Assembly (NCBI GenBank): GCA_964573255.1
Contig: CAZNJB010000015.1
Location: 1-64,000, forward strand
From: CAYNUJ01 sp964573255
Lineage (GTDB): Bacteria > Bacteroidota > Ignavibacteria > Ignavibacteriales > Melioribacteraceae
Reading direction: 5' to 3'
DNA length: 64,000 nucleotides
The position numbers were made by a program, and so were the translations under genes. Shown one piece after another: positions 44,741 through 53,813 of the stretch. The notes under the pieces are model-generated. The model had not been told where the DNA came from, did not search any database, and saw only the letters and a list, made by a program, of their open reading frames with translations. How positions within the stretch are numbered: the first letter of the stretch is position 1; the number at the start of each line of letters is the position of its first letter.

Positions 44741-45654
44741 TAAAGAAACCTTTCTAAATCGGAATATTTATCAATTCCCCAAAATTTAACTCCCGGGGCA
44801 ATTCTTTTTACCAATCCCTGCAACACTTTACCCGGACCTATTTCTACAAACTCATCGAAACCATCAGCAACCATATTATTGATGGTATCTTCCCAAAGAA
44901 CCGGTGCGGTTAATTGCCTTAACAATAAATCTTTAATTTCATTTGGATCTTTTACAGGTTTTGCAGTTACGTTAGCATAAACCGGGATTTTAGCTTCGAA
45001 AAAAGGAGTCTCATCCAATTTAAGTTTTAATTTTTCAACAGCGGATTCCATTAAAGGTGAATGGAAAGCACCGCTCACTACTAATTCCTTTACTAATTTA
45101 GCTCCCTTTTCTTTCGCTAATTTCATCGCTTCTTGTACGCCATCAACTGAGCCAGAAATTACAATTTGACCGGGAGAATTAAAATTAGCGCATTGAACAA
45201 TGCCGGCATTTGATGCTTGAGAACATACTTCCTCAAGTAGAGTTCTTTCCATACCGATAACTGCCGCCATCGTTCCGGGCGAATCAATACCTGCCTGCAA
45301 CATCGCTTGTCCGCGTAACCTGACAAGTTTAACCGCATCATAATATTGAATAGCACCGGAATACACCAGAGCAGAATACTCGCCCAATGAATGTCCGGCT
45401 ACGCCATCTGCTTCAAAAGTTCTCAACAAACTGGCAATAATAACACTATGAACAAAAATTGCTGGTTGAGTAATATCTGTTTGCTTTAAATCTTCCACCG
45501 GACCATTAAACATTATGTGAGATAACGGAGCACCGGTAGCTTCCTCTGCAGTTAAAAGCATTTCACGAGCTTCAACGGAATTATCAAAAATATCTTTAGC
45601 CATTCCCACATATTGTGAACCTTGACCGGGAAAAAGAAATGCTATTTTACCCAT
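44740..45654 (-). CDS. fabD: Malonyl-CoA:ACP transacylase
   Basis: Transfers malonyl from CoA to ACP to feed fatty-acid elongation. From the ATG at 45654 the 304-residue protein starts MGKIAFLFPGQGSQYVGMA; the catalytic S89 lies in VAGHSLGEYSAL and the active-site His in SGAFHSPLM. A TTG at 45663 would overlap the fabH stop. The family segment EIGPGKVLQGLVKRI is near the end. Confidence 0.95.
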   Translation of the reverse strand: MGKIAFLFPGQGSQYVGMAKDIFDNSVEAREMLLTAEEATGAPLSHIMFNGPVEDLKQTDITQPAIFVHSVIIASLLRTFEADGVAGHSLGEYSALVYSGAIQYYDAVKLVRLRGQAMLQAGIDSPGTMAAVIGMERTLLEEVCSQASNAGIVQCANFNSPGQIVISGSVDGVQEAMKLAKEKGAKLVKELVVSGAFHSPLMESAVEKLKLKLDETPFFEAKIPVYANVTAKPVKDPNEIKDLLLRQLTAPVLWEDTINNMVADGFDEFVEIGPGKVLQGLVKRIAPGVKFWGIDKYSDLERFL

Positions 45655-45655
45655 A

Positions 45656-46666
45656 TCAATCAATACTCCATACTAAATATGCAGCACCCCAAGTATATCC
45701 GGCACCAAAAGCGGCCAGGATTAATTTATCTCCCTTTTTAATTTTTCCATCTCTGGAATATTCAGCTAAACAGAGTGGAATAGTTGCGGCAGTAGTATTT
45801 CCGTATTTATCAATATTTATCATCACCTTATCACTGCTTATGCCCATTCTGTTGGCAGTAGCATCGATAATTCTTAAATTCGCTTGATGAGGTACAAGAT
45901 AAGCTACATCATCACCGGTTAAATTATTCTTCTCCATTATTTCGGCAGAAACATCTGCCATTCCTTTAACCGCAACTTTAAAGACAGCCCTTCCATCCTG
46001 ATAAATATAATGCATTTTTTTATCGATTGTCTCGTGAGAAGCCGGATTAAGGCTTCCTCCTCCAAGCATATGAAGTGAATCCGCTCCTGAACCGTCAATG
46101 TGGAGGATTGAATCTATCCAGCCTTCGTTCATATCATTGGTCGGTTCCAAAAGCACTGCACCGGCTGCATCTCCGAACAAAATACAAGTATTTCTGTCGG
46201 TATAATCCACTATCGAACTCATTTTATCGGCGCCTACAACAGCCACCTTTTTATAACGACCGCTTTCAATCAAGCTTACACCGGTTTGCATAGCAAATAA
46301 AAATCCAGAGCAAGCGGCTGAAAGGTCAAATCCCCAAGCATTAGTAGCTCCAATATTTCTCTGGACCAATGCAGCAGTAGCAGGAAAGAACATATCGGGT
46401 GTTACAGTAGCGACAATTATTACATCTAACTCTTCGGCATCAGTATTTGTACTTTTTAATAAATCTTTCAATGCCTCTGTCGCTAAATCACTGGTAGCGC
46501 CTTTTTCAAGAACCCGTCTCTCACGAATTCCTGTTCTAGTTCTAATCCATTCGTCGTTTGTATCTACTATACTTTCAAAATATTTATTATCTAGGATTTT
46601 TTCCGGAACGTACATCCCAACGCCGGTTACCTTAGCGTTAATCTTTTCGTGAACCCTGTTACTCAT
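45656..46666 (-). CDS. fabH: 3-oxoacyl-ACP synthase III
   Basis: The initiating condensing enzyme, joining acetyl-CoA (or a branched primer) and malonyl-ACP. The 336-residue protein has DEWIRTRTGIRERR, the nucleophile C119 in SAACSGFLFAM, the His in VPHQANLRI, the Asn in KYGNTTAATIPL and the terminal AFGAGYTWGA. It lies one base after plsX. Confidence 0.96.
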   Translation of the reverse strand: MSNRVHEKINAKVTGVGMYVPEKILDNKYFESIVDTNDEWIRTRTGIRERRVLEKGATSDLATEALKDLLKSTNTDAEELDVIIVATVTPDMFFPATAALVQRNIGATNAWGFDLSAACSGFLFAMQTGVSLIESGRYKKVAVVGADKMSSIVDYTDRNTCILFGDAAGAVLLEPTNDMNEGWIDSILHIDGSGADSLHMLGGGSLNPASHETIDKKMHYIYQDGRAVFKVAVKGMADVSAEIMEKNNLTGDDVAYLVPHQANLRIIDATANRMGISSDKVMINIDKYGNTTAATIPLCLAEYSRDGKIKKGDKLILAAFGAGYTWGAAYLVWSID

Positions 46667-46667
46667 A

Positions 46668-47684
46668 TTAACTAAAATTTTCCTTGAATTTGTTTAATAA
46701 TCCCTTCTCGTGCATTTCTTTTGCTTTGAGAACCATATTTTTAATTGCCAGCGGACTACTGGACCCATGACCGATAATCGATATCCCGTTAATCCCCAAC
46801 AAAGGTACACCGCCGTGCTTTTGATAATCTAAATCACTCAAAGCGCTTTTCAATGTGTTTTTAAATAGCCCAACTTTTATTTTATTGAATAAACTTTTAT
46901 TTGCGTGACTTCTCAATTTTTCTCTTAACAAAGTAAGGAAACTCTCACCGAATTTTATTACAATATTGCCGACAAATCCATCGCACAAAACTATATCGGC
47001 TTTCCCTATTAATAAATCACGTCCCTCGACATTTCCAATGAAATTAAGCGAAGAATCTTTCAAAAGTTTTGCTGCTTCTAACACAAGGTTATTCCCTTTC
47101 GATTCTTCTTCCCCAACATTCAACAATCCTATTGTCGGATTTTCTATTCCCAATATTTCCCTTGCATAAATGTCAGCCATAATGGCATATTCATATAAAT
47201 GCTGCGGTTTACTATCAACACTTGCACCAACATCGTAAAGCAAGCAAGGCTTATCCTTGATAGTCGGAAGTGCGGCTCCTATTGTAGGTCTGCCAACTCC
47301 CGGAATTCTTCCGATAAGCAGCGTTGATGCTGCCATTACAGCACCGGTATTTCCTGCAGAAACGAGTGCATCTGCTTCGCCATTTTTAACCAAATGTGCT
47401 CCAACAACAAGCGAAGAATCTTTCTTCTGACGAAGAGCAACTGTAGGAGTATCGGTCATTCGAATAACTTGAGATGCATTCTGAATCTTAATTCCCTCAA
47501 GAGAAATATTTTTATGTCCGGCGACTTCCTTAATCTCATCTTCTCTACCAACAAGAATAAGTTGAAAACCGCCAACTTCCCTAAATGCTGAAACAGCACC
47601 AGCTATTTCGTTAAAGGGGGCGTTATCGCCCCCCATTACATCAATTGCTATTCTGCAAATTTTCTTATTAGTATTATCAGACAT
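46668..47684 (-). CDS. plsX: Phosphate acyltransferase PlsX
   Basis: Makes acyl-phosphate from acyl-ACP for phospholipid synthesis. The 338-residue protein carries IAIDVMGGDNAP, the ALVSAGNTGAVMA segment, LYDVGASVDSKP, VLCDGFVGNIVIK and the C-terminal GGVPLLGINGISIIGHGSS motif. It follows rpmF, as in many bacteria, after an 11-base gap. Confidence 0.95.
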   Translation of the reverse strand: MSDNTNKKICRIAIDVMGGDNAPFNEIAGAVSAFREVGGFQLILVGREDEIKEVAGHKNISLEGIKIQNASQVIRMTDTPTVALRQKKDSSLVVGAHLVKNGEADALVSAGNTGAVMAASTLLIGRIPGVGRPTIGAALPTIKDKPCLLYDVGASVDSKPQHLYEYAIMADIYAREILGIENPTIGLLNVGEEESKGNNLVLEAAKLLKDSSLNFIGNVEGRDLLIGKADIVLCDGFVGNIVIKFGESFLTLLREKLRSHANKSLFNKIKVGLFKNTLKSALSDLDYQKHGGVPLLGINGISIIGHGSSSPLAIKNMVLKAKEMHEKGLLNKFKENFS

Positions 47685-47695
47685 AATAAAATTTA

Positions 47696-47875
47696 TTATG
47701 ATTCGGGTACAAACATAGACCTTCCGGCATAGTAGCCGCAGTTAGGGCATGCTCTGTGGCTTAATTTAAGTTCACCACAGTTTGAGCAGTGACTTAAAGT
47801 AGGAGCAGTAGCTTTATAATGAGTTCTTCTCTTATCTCTTCTACTTTTCGATATTTTTCGTTTTGGATGCGCCAT
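47696..47875 (-). CDS. rpmF: 50S ribosomal protein L32
   Basis: A 59-residue ribosomal protein read directly from the sequence. It begins MAHPKRKISKSRRDKRRTHY, typical of L32, and has a zinc ribbon from C30, C33, C43 and C46. It sits between the DUF177 gene and plsX, the conserved position for rpmF. Confidence 0.96.
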   Translation of the reverse strand: MAHPKRKISKSRRDKRRTHYKATAPTLSHCSNCGELKLSHRACPNCGYYAGRSMFVPES

Positions 47876-47906
47876 CGTTACTAACCTTATATTATTTAAT
47901 TTACAT

Positions 47907-48398
47907 TTATTTCTTTAATTCTTTTAATTTCTCCCAAACCGGATTAATTATTTCATTTTCGCAATTGCAGCTTTCCTTATTTAAGTTTGTGCCGCATTTT
48001 GCACATAAACCTTTGCAATCTTCTTTGCAAAGCAATTTCAACGGAACAGAGAGTATTGTATAATCTCTTACCGAATGATCGAGCTCTAATTTGTCTTGTT
48101 CCGGCGTTAAATAAAAAACATCATCATTATCTTCATAATCATTTGGTTGATCGAATAGAAAGAATAATTTAAATTCATTTTCTAAATTATCTTCAAATTC
48201 GGTCCCACATCTATCACAAGTTAATTTTGCAGTAGCTTTGATACTGCAATCAAGAATTATCTGATGATGTGATTTATCCATATTACAATGGAGATCAACA
48301 TTACCAAAGAACGGGGCTCCAAGGCCTAAATTATCGGCTCTTTCGGAAAGAGAGATTTCATATACTCCCTCGCCATAATTTGTATGCTTAATAAACAT
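47907..48398 (-). CDS. DUF177 (YceD-like) protein
   Basis: A 163-residue protein of the DUF177/YceD family, which is nearly always encoded upstream of rpmF and is linked to 23S rRNA or ribosome assembly in plants and bacteria. The CDRCGTEFED segment and a later CKEDCKGLCAKCG cluster are the conserved parts, both probably metal binding. The rest is strand-rich. It heads the rpmF-plsX-fab-rnc cluster here. Confidence 0.87.
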   Translation of the reverse strand: MFIKHTNYGEGVYEISLSERADNLGLGAPFFGNVDLHCNMDKSHHQIILDCSIKATAKLTCDRCGTEFEDNLENEFKLFFLFDQPNDYEDNDDVFYLTPEQDKLELDHSVRDYTILSVPLKLLCKEDCKGLCAKCGTNLNKESCNCENEIINPVWEKLKELKK

Positions 48399-48660
48399 TT
48401 TAAAAGAACCTCAAAAAAAATCTTCGAAATATAACTATGATGAATTTTATAAGCAAGAAATCAAATCATTCTAAATTTATTCTTGAATAAACTTAGAGTC
48501 ATTATTTAAAGGATAGATTAAATTAAATATAACGTATATTTTGTCCAATCCAACATCTGAAAATCCCTAAATTGAAAACATATAAAAATGATTATGTTTA
48601 GAATTAAATATTTTTTAATTTTTGAAGTTAAATTTCATACTGTTAATAACGAGGATAATT

Positions 48661-49551
48661 ATGAGTATTTTACTTGACAAAAGAACGAGAGTTGTTGTTC
48701 AAGGAATAACCGGCGGAGAAGGCTCATTCCATACTCAACAAATGATGGAATACGGCACTAAGGTAGTTGCCGGAGTAACTCCGGGTAAAGGCGGACAAAA
48801 ATTCAACGAAGTGCCAATTTTTAATACAGTAAAAGAAGCTGTAAAAGAGACAAAGGCAAATGCTTCTGCAATTTTTGTTCCTCCAGCTTTTGCAGCGGAT
48901 GCAATTTTGGAAGCAGCCGATGCAGGAGTAAAATTAATTGTATGTATTACCGAAGGTATCCCTGCTGCGGATATGGTTAAGGTATATAATGCAATTAAGA
49001 ATAAAGACGTTCGTTTAATTGGTCCTAATTGCCCTGGTATAATTTCGCCGGGTAAAGCTAAGATAGGCATTATGCCCGGATTCATTCACAGAAAAGGAAA
49101 AGTTGGTGTAGTTTCCCGTTCCGGAACTCTTACTTACGAAGCAGTTAAACAATTATCCGATCTTAAAATCGGTCAGTCAACTTGCGTTGGTATTGGTGGA
49201 GATCCTGTAATAGGTTCTAAATTTATTGATATAATAAAATTATTTAACGATGATCCTAATACTGAAGGCATTGTAATGATAGGTGAAATCGGCGGTAATG
49301 CAGAAGAAGAAGCCGCTGCGTTCATTAAAAAGCATGTTAATAAACCGGTAGTTGGATTCATTGCAGGAAGAACCGCACCTCCGGGAAGAAGAATGGGACA
49401 TGCCGGCGCTATTATTTCTGGCGGTAAAGGTACTGCCGATGAAAAGATGAAAGCTATGAAAAAAGCAGGTATTTATGTTGTCGAAAGTCCTGCCGAAATT
49501 GGAATAACTATGAAAAAAGCATTGGAAGACTTTTACGGAAAGAAAAAATAA
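48661..49551 (+). CDS. sucD: Succinate-CoA ligase, alpha subunit
   Basis: The CoA-binding, phospho-histidine subunit of the TCA-cycle enzyme interconverting succinyl-CoA and succinate with NTP formation. From the ATG at 48661, with GAGG upstream, it has 296 residues, the standard size; a start at 48622 adds 13 hydrophobic residues of no known role. VVQGITGGEGSFHTQQM, GPNCPGIISPG and the phospho-His loop RRMGHAGAIISGG are intact. The beta subunit gene sucC is not in the window. The 262 bases upstream are AT-rich with no other feature seen. Confidence 0.95.
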   Translation: MSILLDKRTRVVVQGITGGEGSFHTQQMMEYGTKVVAGVTPGKGGQKFNEVPIFNTVKEAVKETKANASAIFVPPAFAADAILEAADAGVKLIVCITEGIPAADMVKVYNAIKNKDVRLIGPNCPGIISPGKAKIGIMPGFIHRKGKVGVVSRSGTLTYEAVKQLSDLKIGQSTCVGIGGDPVIGSKFIDIIKLFNDDPNTEGIVMIGEIGGNAEEEAAAFIKKHVNKPVVGFIAGRTAPPGRRMGHAGAIISGGKGTADEKMKAMKKAGIYVVESPAEIGITMKKALEDFYGKKK

Positions 49552-49574
49552 GGACTAATATATTGTAGAATTTT

Positions 49575-49614
49575 AAGGAAAGTTCCCCTTGCGGTTCTTT
49601 CCTTTTATTTTATT
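49575..49614 (+). terminator. Rho-independent terminator after sucD
   Basis: AAGGAAAG (49575-49582) pairs perfectly with CTTTCCTT (49597-49604) around a 14-base loop and is followed by TTATTTTATT. It lies 24 bases after the sucD stop and before ndk, so the two genes are probably separate or only partly linked units. Confidence 0.6.
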
Positions 49615-49639
49615 AACAATAAAAAAAAGGAGAAATAAA

Positions 49640-50071
49640 TTGGGTAACAGAACATTAGCTATATTAAAACCAGATTGTGTGCGTAAAAATTTGATTGGAC
49701 AAGTTATTGAAAAAATTACCGAAGCCGGTTTTGAAATAAAAGCATTAAAAATGGTTAAATTAACTAAAGATACAGCCGGCGGTTTTTATGAAGTTCATAA
49801 AGAAAGACCTTTCTTTAACGACTTATTAAATTTTATGACCTCAGGTCCTTGTGTACCGATGGTTCTTGAAAAGGAAAATGCCGTAGCTGAATTTAGGAAA
49901 TTAATTGGAGCTACTAATCCGGAAGAAGCAGAAGAAGGAACAATTAGAAAATTATTCGCGGATAACGTTGAGCAAAATATTGTTCACGGTTCAGATTCCG
50001 ATGAAAATGCAGCTAAAGAAATTGCTCATTTCTTCTCCAGAAAAGAACTGCTCGAAATAAACGGTTTATAA
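49640..50071 (+). CDS. ndk: Nucleoside diphosphate kinase
   Basis: Balances NTP and dNTP pools by a phospho-histidine mechanism. I take the TTG at 49640 as start: AAGGAG lies seven bases ahead and the protein then begins at the family N-terminus (GNRTLAILKPDCVRKNLIG); upstream starts give an unrelated basic tail. The 143 residues include the active-site H116 in NIVHGSDSDENAAKEI. It shares one base with the NUDIX gene. Confidence 0.95.
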   Translation: MGNRTLAILKPDCVRKNLIGQVIEKITEAGFEIKALKMVKLTKDTAGGFYEVHKERPFFNDLLNFMTSGPCVPMVLEKENAVAEFRKLIGATNPEEAEEGTIRKLFADNVEQNIVHGSDSDENAAKEIAHFFSRKELLEINGL

Positions 50072-50610
50072 TGAAATTAAAGGAATGGATTAAAATTTCC
50101 GAAAAGGAAATTTTTAGGAACGACTTTTGGAGTTACCGACTGGACAATTTTTCTATTGGTGATTTTAATGGTGAGTACCATTACGTTCATACCGACGGTT
50201 CTACAATAGTCGTTCCCCTTTCCTCAAATAAAAAATTTATATTAGTCCAGCAATACCGATATCTGAATAAACGTACCAGCATTGAATTCCCTAGCGGTGG
50301 TAATAAGTATCCTGATAATCCCCTTTTGAATGCTCGAAAAGAATTAAGGGAAGAAACCGGTTTTGATGCGAACAAACTTGAATATTTCGGAGAATTTAAT
50401 CCTTTCAATGGTGTTACTGACGAAATTTGCTATGCTTATTCAGCTTCCGACTTGTTCCCTTCCCCTTTGGAAAGAGATATCACAGAGGAAATTAAATTGA
50501 TATATTGTTCAGCAGATGAAATTGACAGTATGATTTCTGAAGGGATTATCTGGGACGGGATGACCATTGCTACTTGGTTTTTATATAAACTTAAATATGG
50601 TTTATCATGA
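50071..50610 (+). CDS. NUDIX hydrolase (ADP-ribose pyrophosphatase-like)
   Basis: A 179-residue NUDIX-fold pyrophosphohydrolase. The NUDIX box spans GGNKYPDNPLLNARKELREETGF, with the REXXEE glutamates that bind magnesium, preceded by the QQYRYL segment common to ADP-sugar hydrolases. The extended N-terminal sheet also fits the ADP-ribose group, but the substrate is not proven. It overlaps ndk by one base and the NamZ-like gene by four. Confidence 0.87.
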   Translation: MKLKEWIKISEKEIFRNDFWSYRLDNFSIGDFNGEYHYVHTDGSTIVVPLSSNKKFILVQQYRYLNKRTSIEFPSGGNKYPDNPLLNARKELREETGFDANKLEYFGEFNPFNGVTDEICYAYSASDLFPSPLERDITEEIKLIYCSADEIDSMISEGIIWDGMTIATWFLYKLKYGLS

Positions 50611-51863
50611 AAAGATTCTTGCCGATATTAGCTTTCGTTTTATTTCTTTCTGCTTGCTCAAAACCAGAAAATGAAATAACTCTTAATACAGGAAAAGTAA
50701 GGATAGGAGCGGATATATTAGTTTCCGAGAAAATAGATTTATTGAAAAATAGAAATATTGCAATTGCTACAAATCAAACTGGAAGATTAAGTAACGGAAC
50801 TTCTATAGTTGATACTCTCTGGAATTTGGGAATTAATATAATTGCTCTATTCGGTCCGGAACACGGGATCAGAGGAGGAGCTCAAGCAGGTGAAATAATA
50901 CTTGACGGCAAGGACGATAAAACCGGAATACCTATATACTCCCTTTACGGTAAAAATAGAAAACCAACCGCCGAAATGTTGAAAAATGTTGACTTAATTT
51001 TATTCGACATACAAGATATCGGAGCGAGATTTTACACTTACATATCCACTATGTATTACTTGCTTGAAACAGCAGCGGAAAATAATATTGAAATTATTAT
51101 TCTTGATCGACCAAATCCGTTAAGCGGTAATTATGTTAATGGTCCTGTCTTAAATAAAGATCATATTTCTTTTGTAGGAATTGCCCCAATTCCCATTGCA
51201 CACGGAATGACTGTGGGAGAACTTGCTAAATATTTTACCGGAGAAAAATTATTTAATAATGCAGACAAATTAAATTTAAAAGTAATTGAGTGTAAAAACC
51301 TGAGGCGAGAACAATATTTCAATGAGACCGGATTGAAATGGATAAAACCTTCGCCAAACATACCTGATTTTGAAACAGCTTTAGTTTATCCGGGCTTATG
51401 TTTATTGGAAGCAACAAATGTTTCTGAAGGAAGAGGAACAGATAAACCATTTTTGAAATTTGGTGCACCGTATATCAATTCAGTAGACTTACAAAAATAC
51501 CTTGAACTTTCTGAAATTGAAGGAGTAAAGTTCATCCAAACTTCGTTTACACCGGTTTCTATAAAAGGAGTAGCAGAACATCCTAAATATGAAAACGAAT
51601 TATGCCAAGGGATTGAAATTCAGATAACAGATCCCAAAGTGTTTGATCCGATAAATTTGGGTATTACGCTTATTTATGAATTAAAAAGATTATATCCAGC
51701 ATATTTCAAAATAAACGAGAACTGGATGTCAAAACTTTATGGCAGCGATTCGTTGTATATTGCTCTGGAAGAAGGTAAAACACCAATCCAAATAATAAAC
51801 TCGTGGGATAAAAAACTCGAGGAATTCAAGAAGATTCGTCAAAAGTATTTACTGTATAATTAA
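50607..51863 (+). CDS. NamZ-like (DUF1343) lipoprotein, putative exo-beta-N-acetylmuramidase
   Basis: A 418-residue lipoprotein: signal peptide with lipobox LSAC (lipid Cys at 17). The DUF1343 domain follows with GPEHGIRGGAQAGE, DIQDIGARFYTYISTMYYLLE and LDRPNPLSG. Members include NamZ, which releases terminal MurNAc from peptidoglycan fragments for recycling; the same role is inferred here. It overlaps the NUDIX gene by four bases, and its stop overlaps the convergent NfeD gene. Confidence 0.87.
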   Translation: MKRFLPILAFVLFLSACSKPENEITLNTGKVRIGADILVSEKIDLLKNRNIAIATNQTGRLSNGTSIVDTLWNLGINIIALFGPEHGIRGGAQAGEIILDGKDDKTGIPIYSLYGKNRKPTAEMLKNVDLILFDIQDIGARFYTYISTMYYLLETAAENNIEIIILDRPNPLSGNYVNGPVLNKDHISFVGIAPIPIAHGMTVGELAKYFTGEKLFNNADKLNLKVIECKNLRREQYFNETGLKWIKPSPNIPDFETALVYPGLCLLEATNVSEGRGTDKPFLKFGAPYINSVDLQKYLELSEIEGVKFIQTSFTPVSIKGVAEHPKYENELCQGIEIQITDPKVFDPINLGITLIYELKRLYPAYFKINENWMSKLYGSDSLYIALEEGKTPIQIINSWDKKLEEFKKIRQKYLLYN

Positions 51864-53164
51864 ATTCTTTTCACGACAACTTTGGAACCTTCTATCGAAT
51901 AGACAATAATTTTTTGCCCGGCTTCTATATAATCGCCTTCCGTAACCACATCTATTCTTTTGCCGTCAATCATAGCAATTCCTGAGGGACGCAAGTCCGA
52001 AATCGCTTTCCCCTTTTTACCTGTTAAATGTTGAATTCCTGGGAAAGAAGAATAACCGGATTTTGAATCTATTCCGGTTTGAAGAATCATTCTATTCCAC
52101 ATTCCGGTTTTCGGGAGAACTTTTGAAAGTGAAAGAATAAAAAGACCCGATAGCAGCAATGCCGAAGCCAATTGAATTAAAGCAGCTGATATAAAACTAA
52201 AATCAAAAACCGGCAAATCGGAAATCAATCCTAGGAACAATCCGGCAATAATCATTATAATCCCTATTATACCAAACAGACCAAAGCCGGGAATAACAAA
52301 AATTTCAACCAATAAAAGAACTACTCCTAGAACAAAAATGATAATTTCAATAAATGAAGCAAGTTCTAATATATAACTTGCACCGAAAAATATTGTGAGA
52401 GCTATTACTGCTGCCGATCCGGGTATTCCCCAACCGGGGGTTTTTACTTCCGTAAATAATCCTACCAATCCAATCATAATCAACAATGACGAAATAATTG
52501 GATTATTCACGAATCTCACAAAATCTTCCGCCCAATTACTCTCAATTTCTATTATTTCCGCATCACTAATATTCAGATATTTGACTACATCATCTAATGA
52601 AGATAACATTGTATCGGCAATACCGTATTCCAATGCTTCATTGGTAGTAAGTGTAATAAGTTTTGTGCTATCAACTAGGCCTTCTATAACAATACTCTCA
52701 TCAACCATCCCTTCTGCAATATCTTTACGTCTCCCGTTTTTCTCAGCCGTTGATCGCATTTCAGATCGCATAAATGATTGATATTTTTCCGATACCTTTT
52801 TCCCTCCTTGGTCAACAACAGTTGATGCTCCTATTAATCCTCCTGGAGCCATTACAATTTTTTGGCATGATAAAGCTATGAGAGCACCTGCAGATATCGC
52901 ACGTTTATCAATAAAAGCAGTTGTATTTACTTTGCTATTCAATATTGCGTCTTTTATTTGCGTAGCCGCATCAACTCTTCCGCCAAAAGTATTTATATAA
53001 AATATAACTGCTCTAGCTTTATCCTCTTCCGCTTCTTGAATCAACCTCTTAATATAGGGAGCTAAGCCCAAATCAATTGTTCCCTCAATTCTTCCCACAT
53101 ATACCTTATTTTGAGCTAACAAGGATGAAATAAAAAACAAAGATATTATTAATATCCGATACAT
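51860..53164 (-). CDS. NfeD-family membrane serine protease (ClpP-class)
   Basis: A 434-residue protein from the ATG at 53164 (GAGG six bases ahead). It has a signal peptide (MYRILIISLFFISSLLAQ), a ClpP-like protease domain (about 20-215) with INTFGGRVDAA and the Ser-Lys dyad region KRAISAGALIALS, four or five membrane helices (about 225-350) and a C-terminal OB-fold NfeD domain. Such proteins work with stomatin/flotillin-type partners; a FloA gene lies 29 kb away. It converges with the NamZ-like gene. Confidence 0.9.
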   Translation of the reverse strand: MYRILIISLFFISSLLAQNKVYVGRIEGTIDLGLAPYIKRLIQEAEEDKARAVIFYINTFGGRVDAATQIKDAILNSKVNTTAFIDKRAISAGALIALSCQKIVMAPGGLIGASTVVDQGGKKVSEKYQSFMRSEMRSTAEKNGRRKDIAEGMVDESIVIEGLVDSTKLITLTTNEALEYGIADTMLSSLDDVVKYLNISDAEIIEIESNWAEDFVRFVNNPIISSLLIMIGLVGLFTEVKTPGWGIPGSAAVIALTIFFGASYILELASFIEIIIFVLGVVLLLVEIFVIPGFGLFGIIGIIMIIAGLFLGLISDLPVFDFSFISAALIQLASALLLSGLFILSLSKVLPKTGMWNRMILQTGIDSKSGYSSFPGIQHLTGKKGKAISDLRPSGIAMIDGKRIDVVTEGDYIEAGQKIIVYSIEGSKVVVKRI

Positions 53165-53347
53165 AGACAGCCTCAAATTTATAGCCTAAAGCTAAGAATA
53201 AATTTATTCAAATAAAATATAGGAAAGTTATTTTTAAGATTGTTAGTCTCACTCGCCTAAAAGGAGTATTTTCTTAAAATAAGGAATTACAATTTTTCTT
53301 TTTGTATTTCTATTTATTATACATATTTTAATTCAAAAACTGGCTTT

Positions 53348-53746
53348 TTAGTTTTTACTAAAATTTTCCAATTTAAGCAGAAACTCATCTATTACAATCG
53401 GTTTATTTAGTATTCCATCACATTTAAGCCATTCACTTTCCTCTTCGCTATCAGCAGAAAATTTGAATCCCGTATCAAAAGCTGATGATGTCAGAATATA
53501 AATTGGAATGTTTTTTCCATATTCAGTTTTTTTCATTTTATAGGATAAAACAAAACCGGAATCGTATTCCTCCATAATCAAATCGATTATTGCTATATCT
53601 GGTTTGTACACAGTAAATTTTTCAATTGCTTCAATACTATTTTCTGCAGTTATTACATTATAACCGCGCTCTTCCAATATTGCTTTATTTTGTTCGAGAA
53701 GTTCGATATCATCATCAACTAATAATATTTTTTTCTTACTCTTCAT
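53348..53746 (-). CDS. Stand-alone receiver-domain response regulator
   Basis: A 132-residue protein from the ATG at 53746, which has an excellent GGAGGAG ribosome-binding site; starts further upstream lack support. It is a single receiver domain: acidic pocket D11/D12, phosphoacceptor D55 in AIIDL, T86/S87 and K115 in NKP. There is no DNA-binding or other output domain, so it would act by protein contact. It lies 67 bases after hydA on the same strand; the nearest histidine kinase is at 58329-60323. Confidence 0.88.
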   Translation of the reverse strand: MKSKKKILLVDDDIELLEQNKAILEERGYNVITAENSIEAIEKFTVYKPDIAIIDLIMEEYDSGFVLSYKMKKTEYGKNIPIYILTSSAFDTGFKFSADSEEESEWLKCDGILNKPIVIDEFLLKLENFSKN

Positions 53747-53813
53747 CGTCACACTCCTCCATCTATTACAAAGCCTAATAGCTTTTACTTTTGGCAATAA
53801 TTTTTATTTTCCC

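Noticed and set aside
48399..48660. RNA gene or small protein between the DUF177 gene and sucD
   Set aside because: The stretch is AT-rich with no cloverleaf, strong hairpin or convincing frame; it most likely holds only the two divergent promoters.
52395..52781. A 128-codon plus-strand frame opposite the NfeD gene
   Set aside because: The minus-strand protein is a clear ClpP-class/NfeD protease, and the plus frame has no recognisable features.
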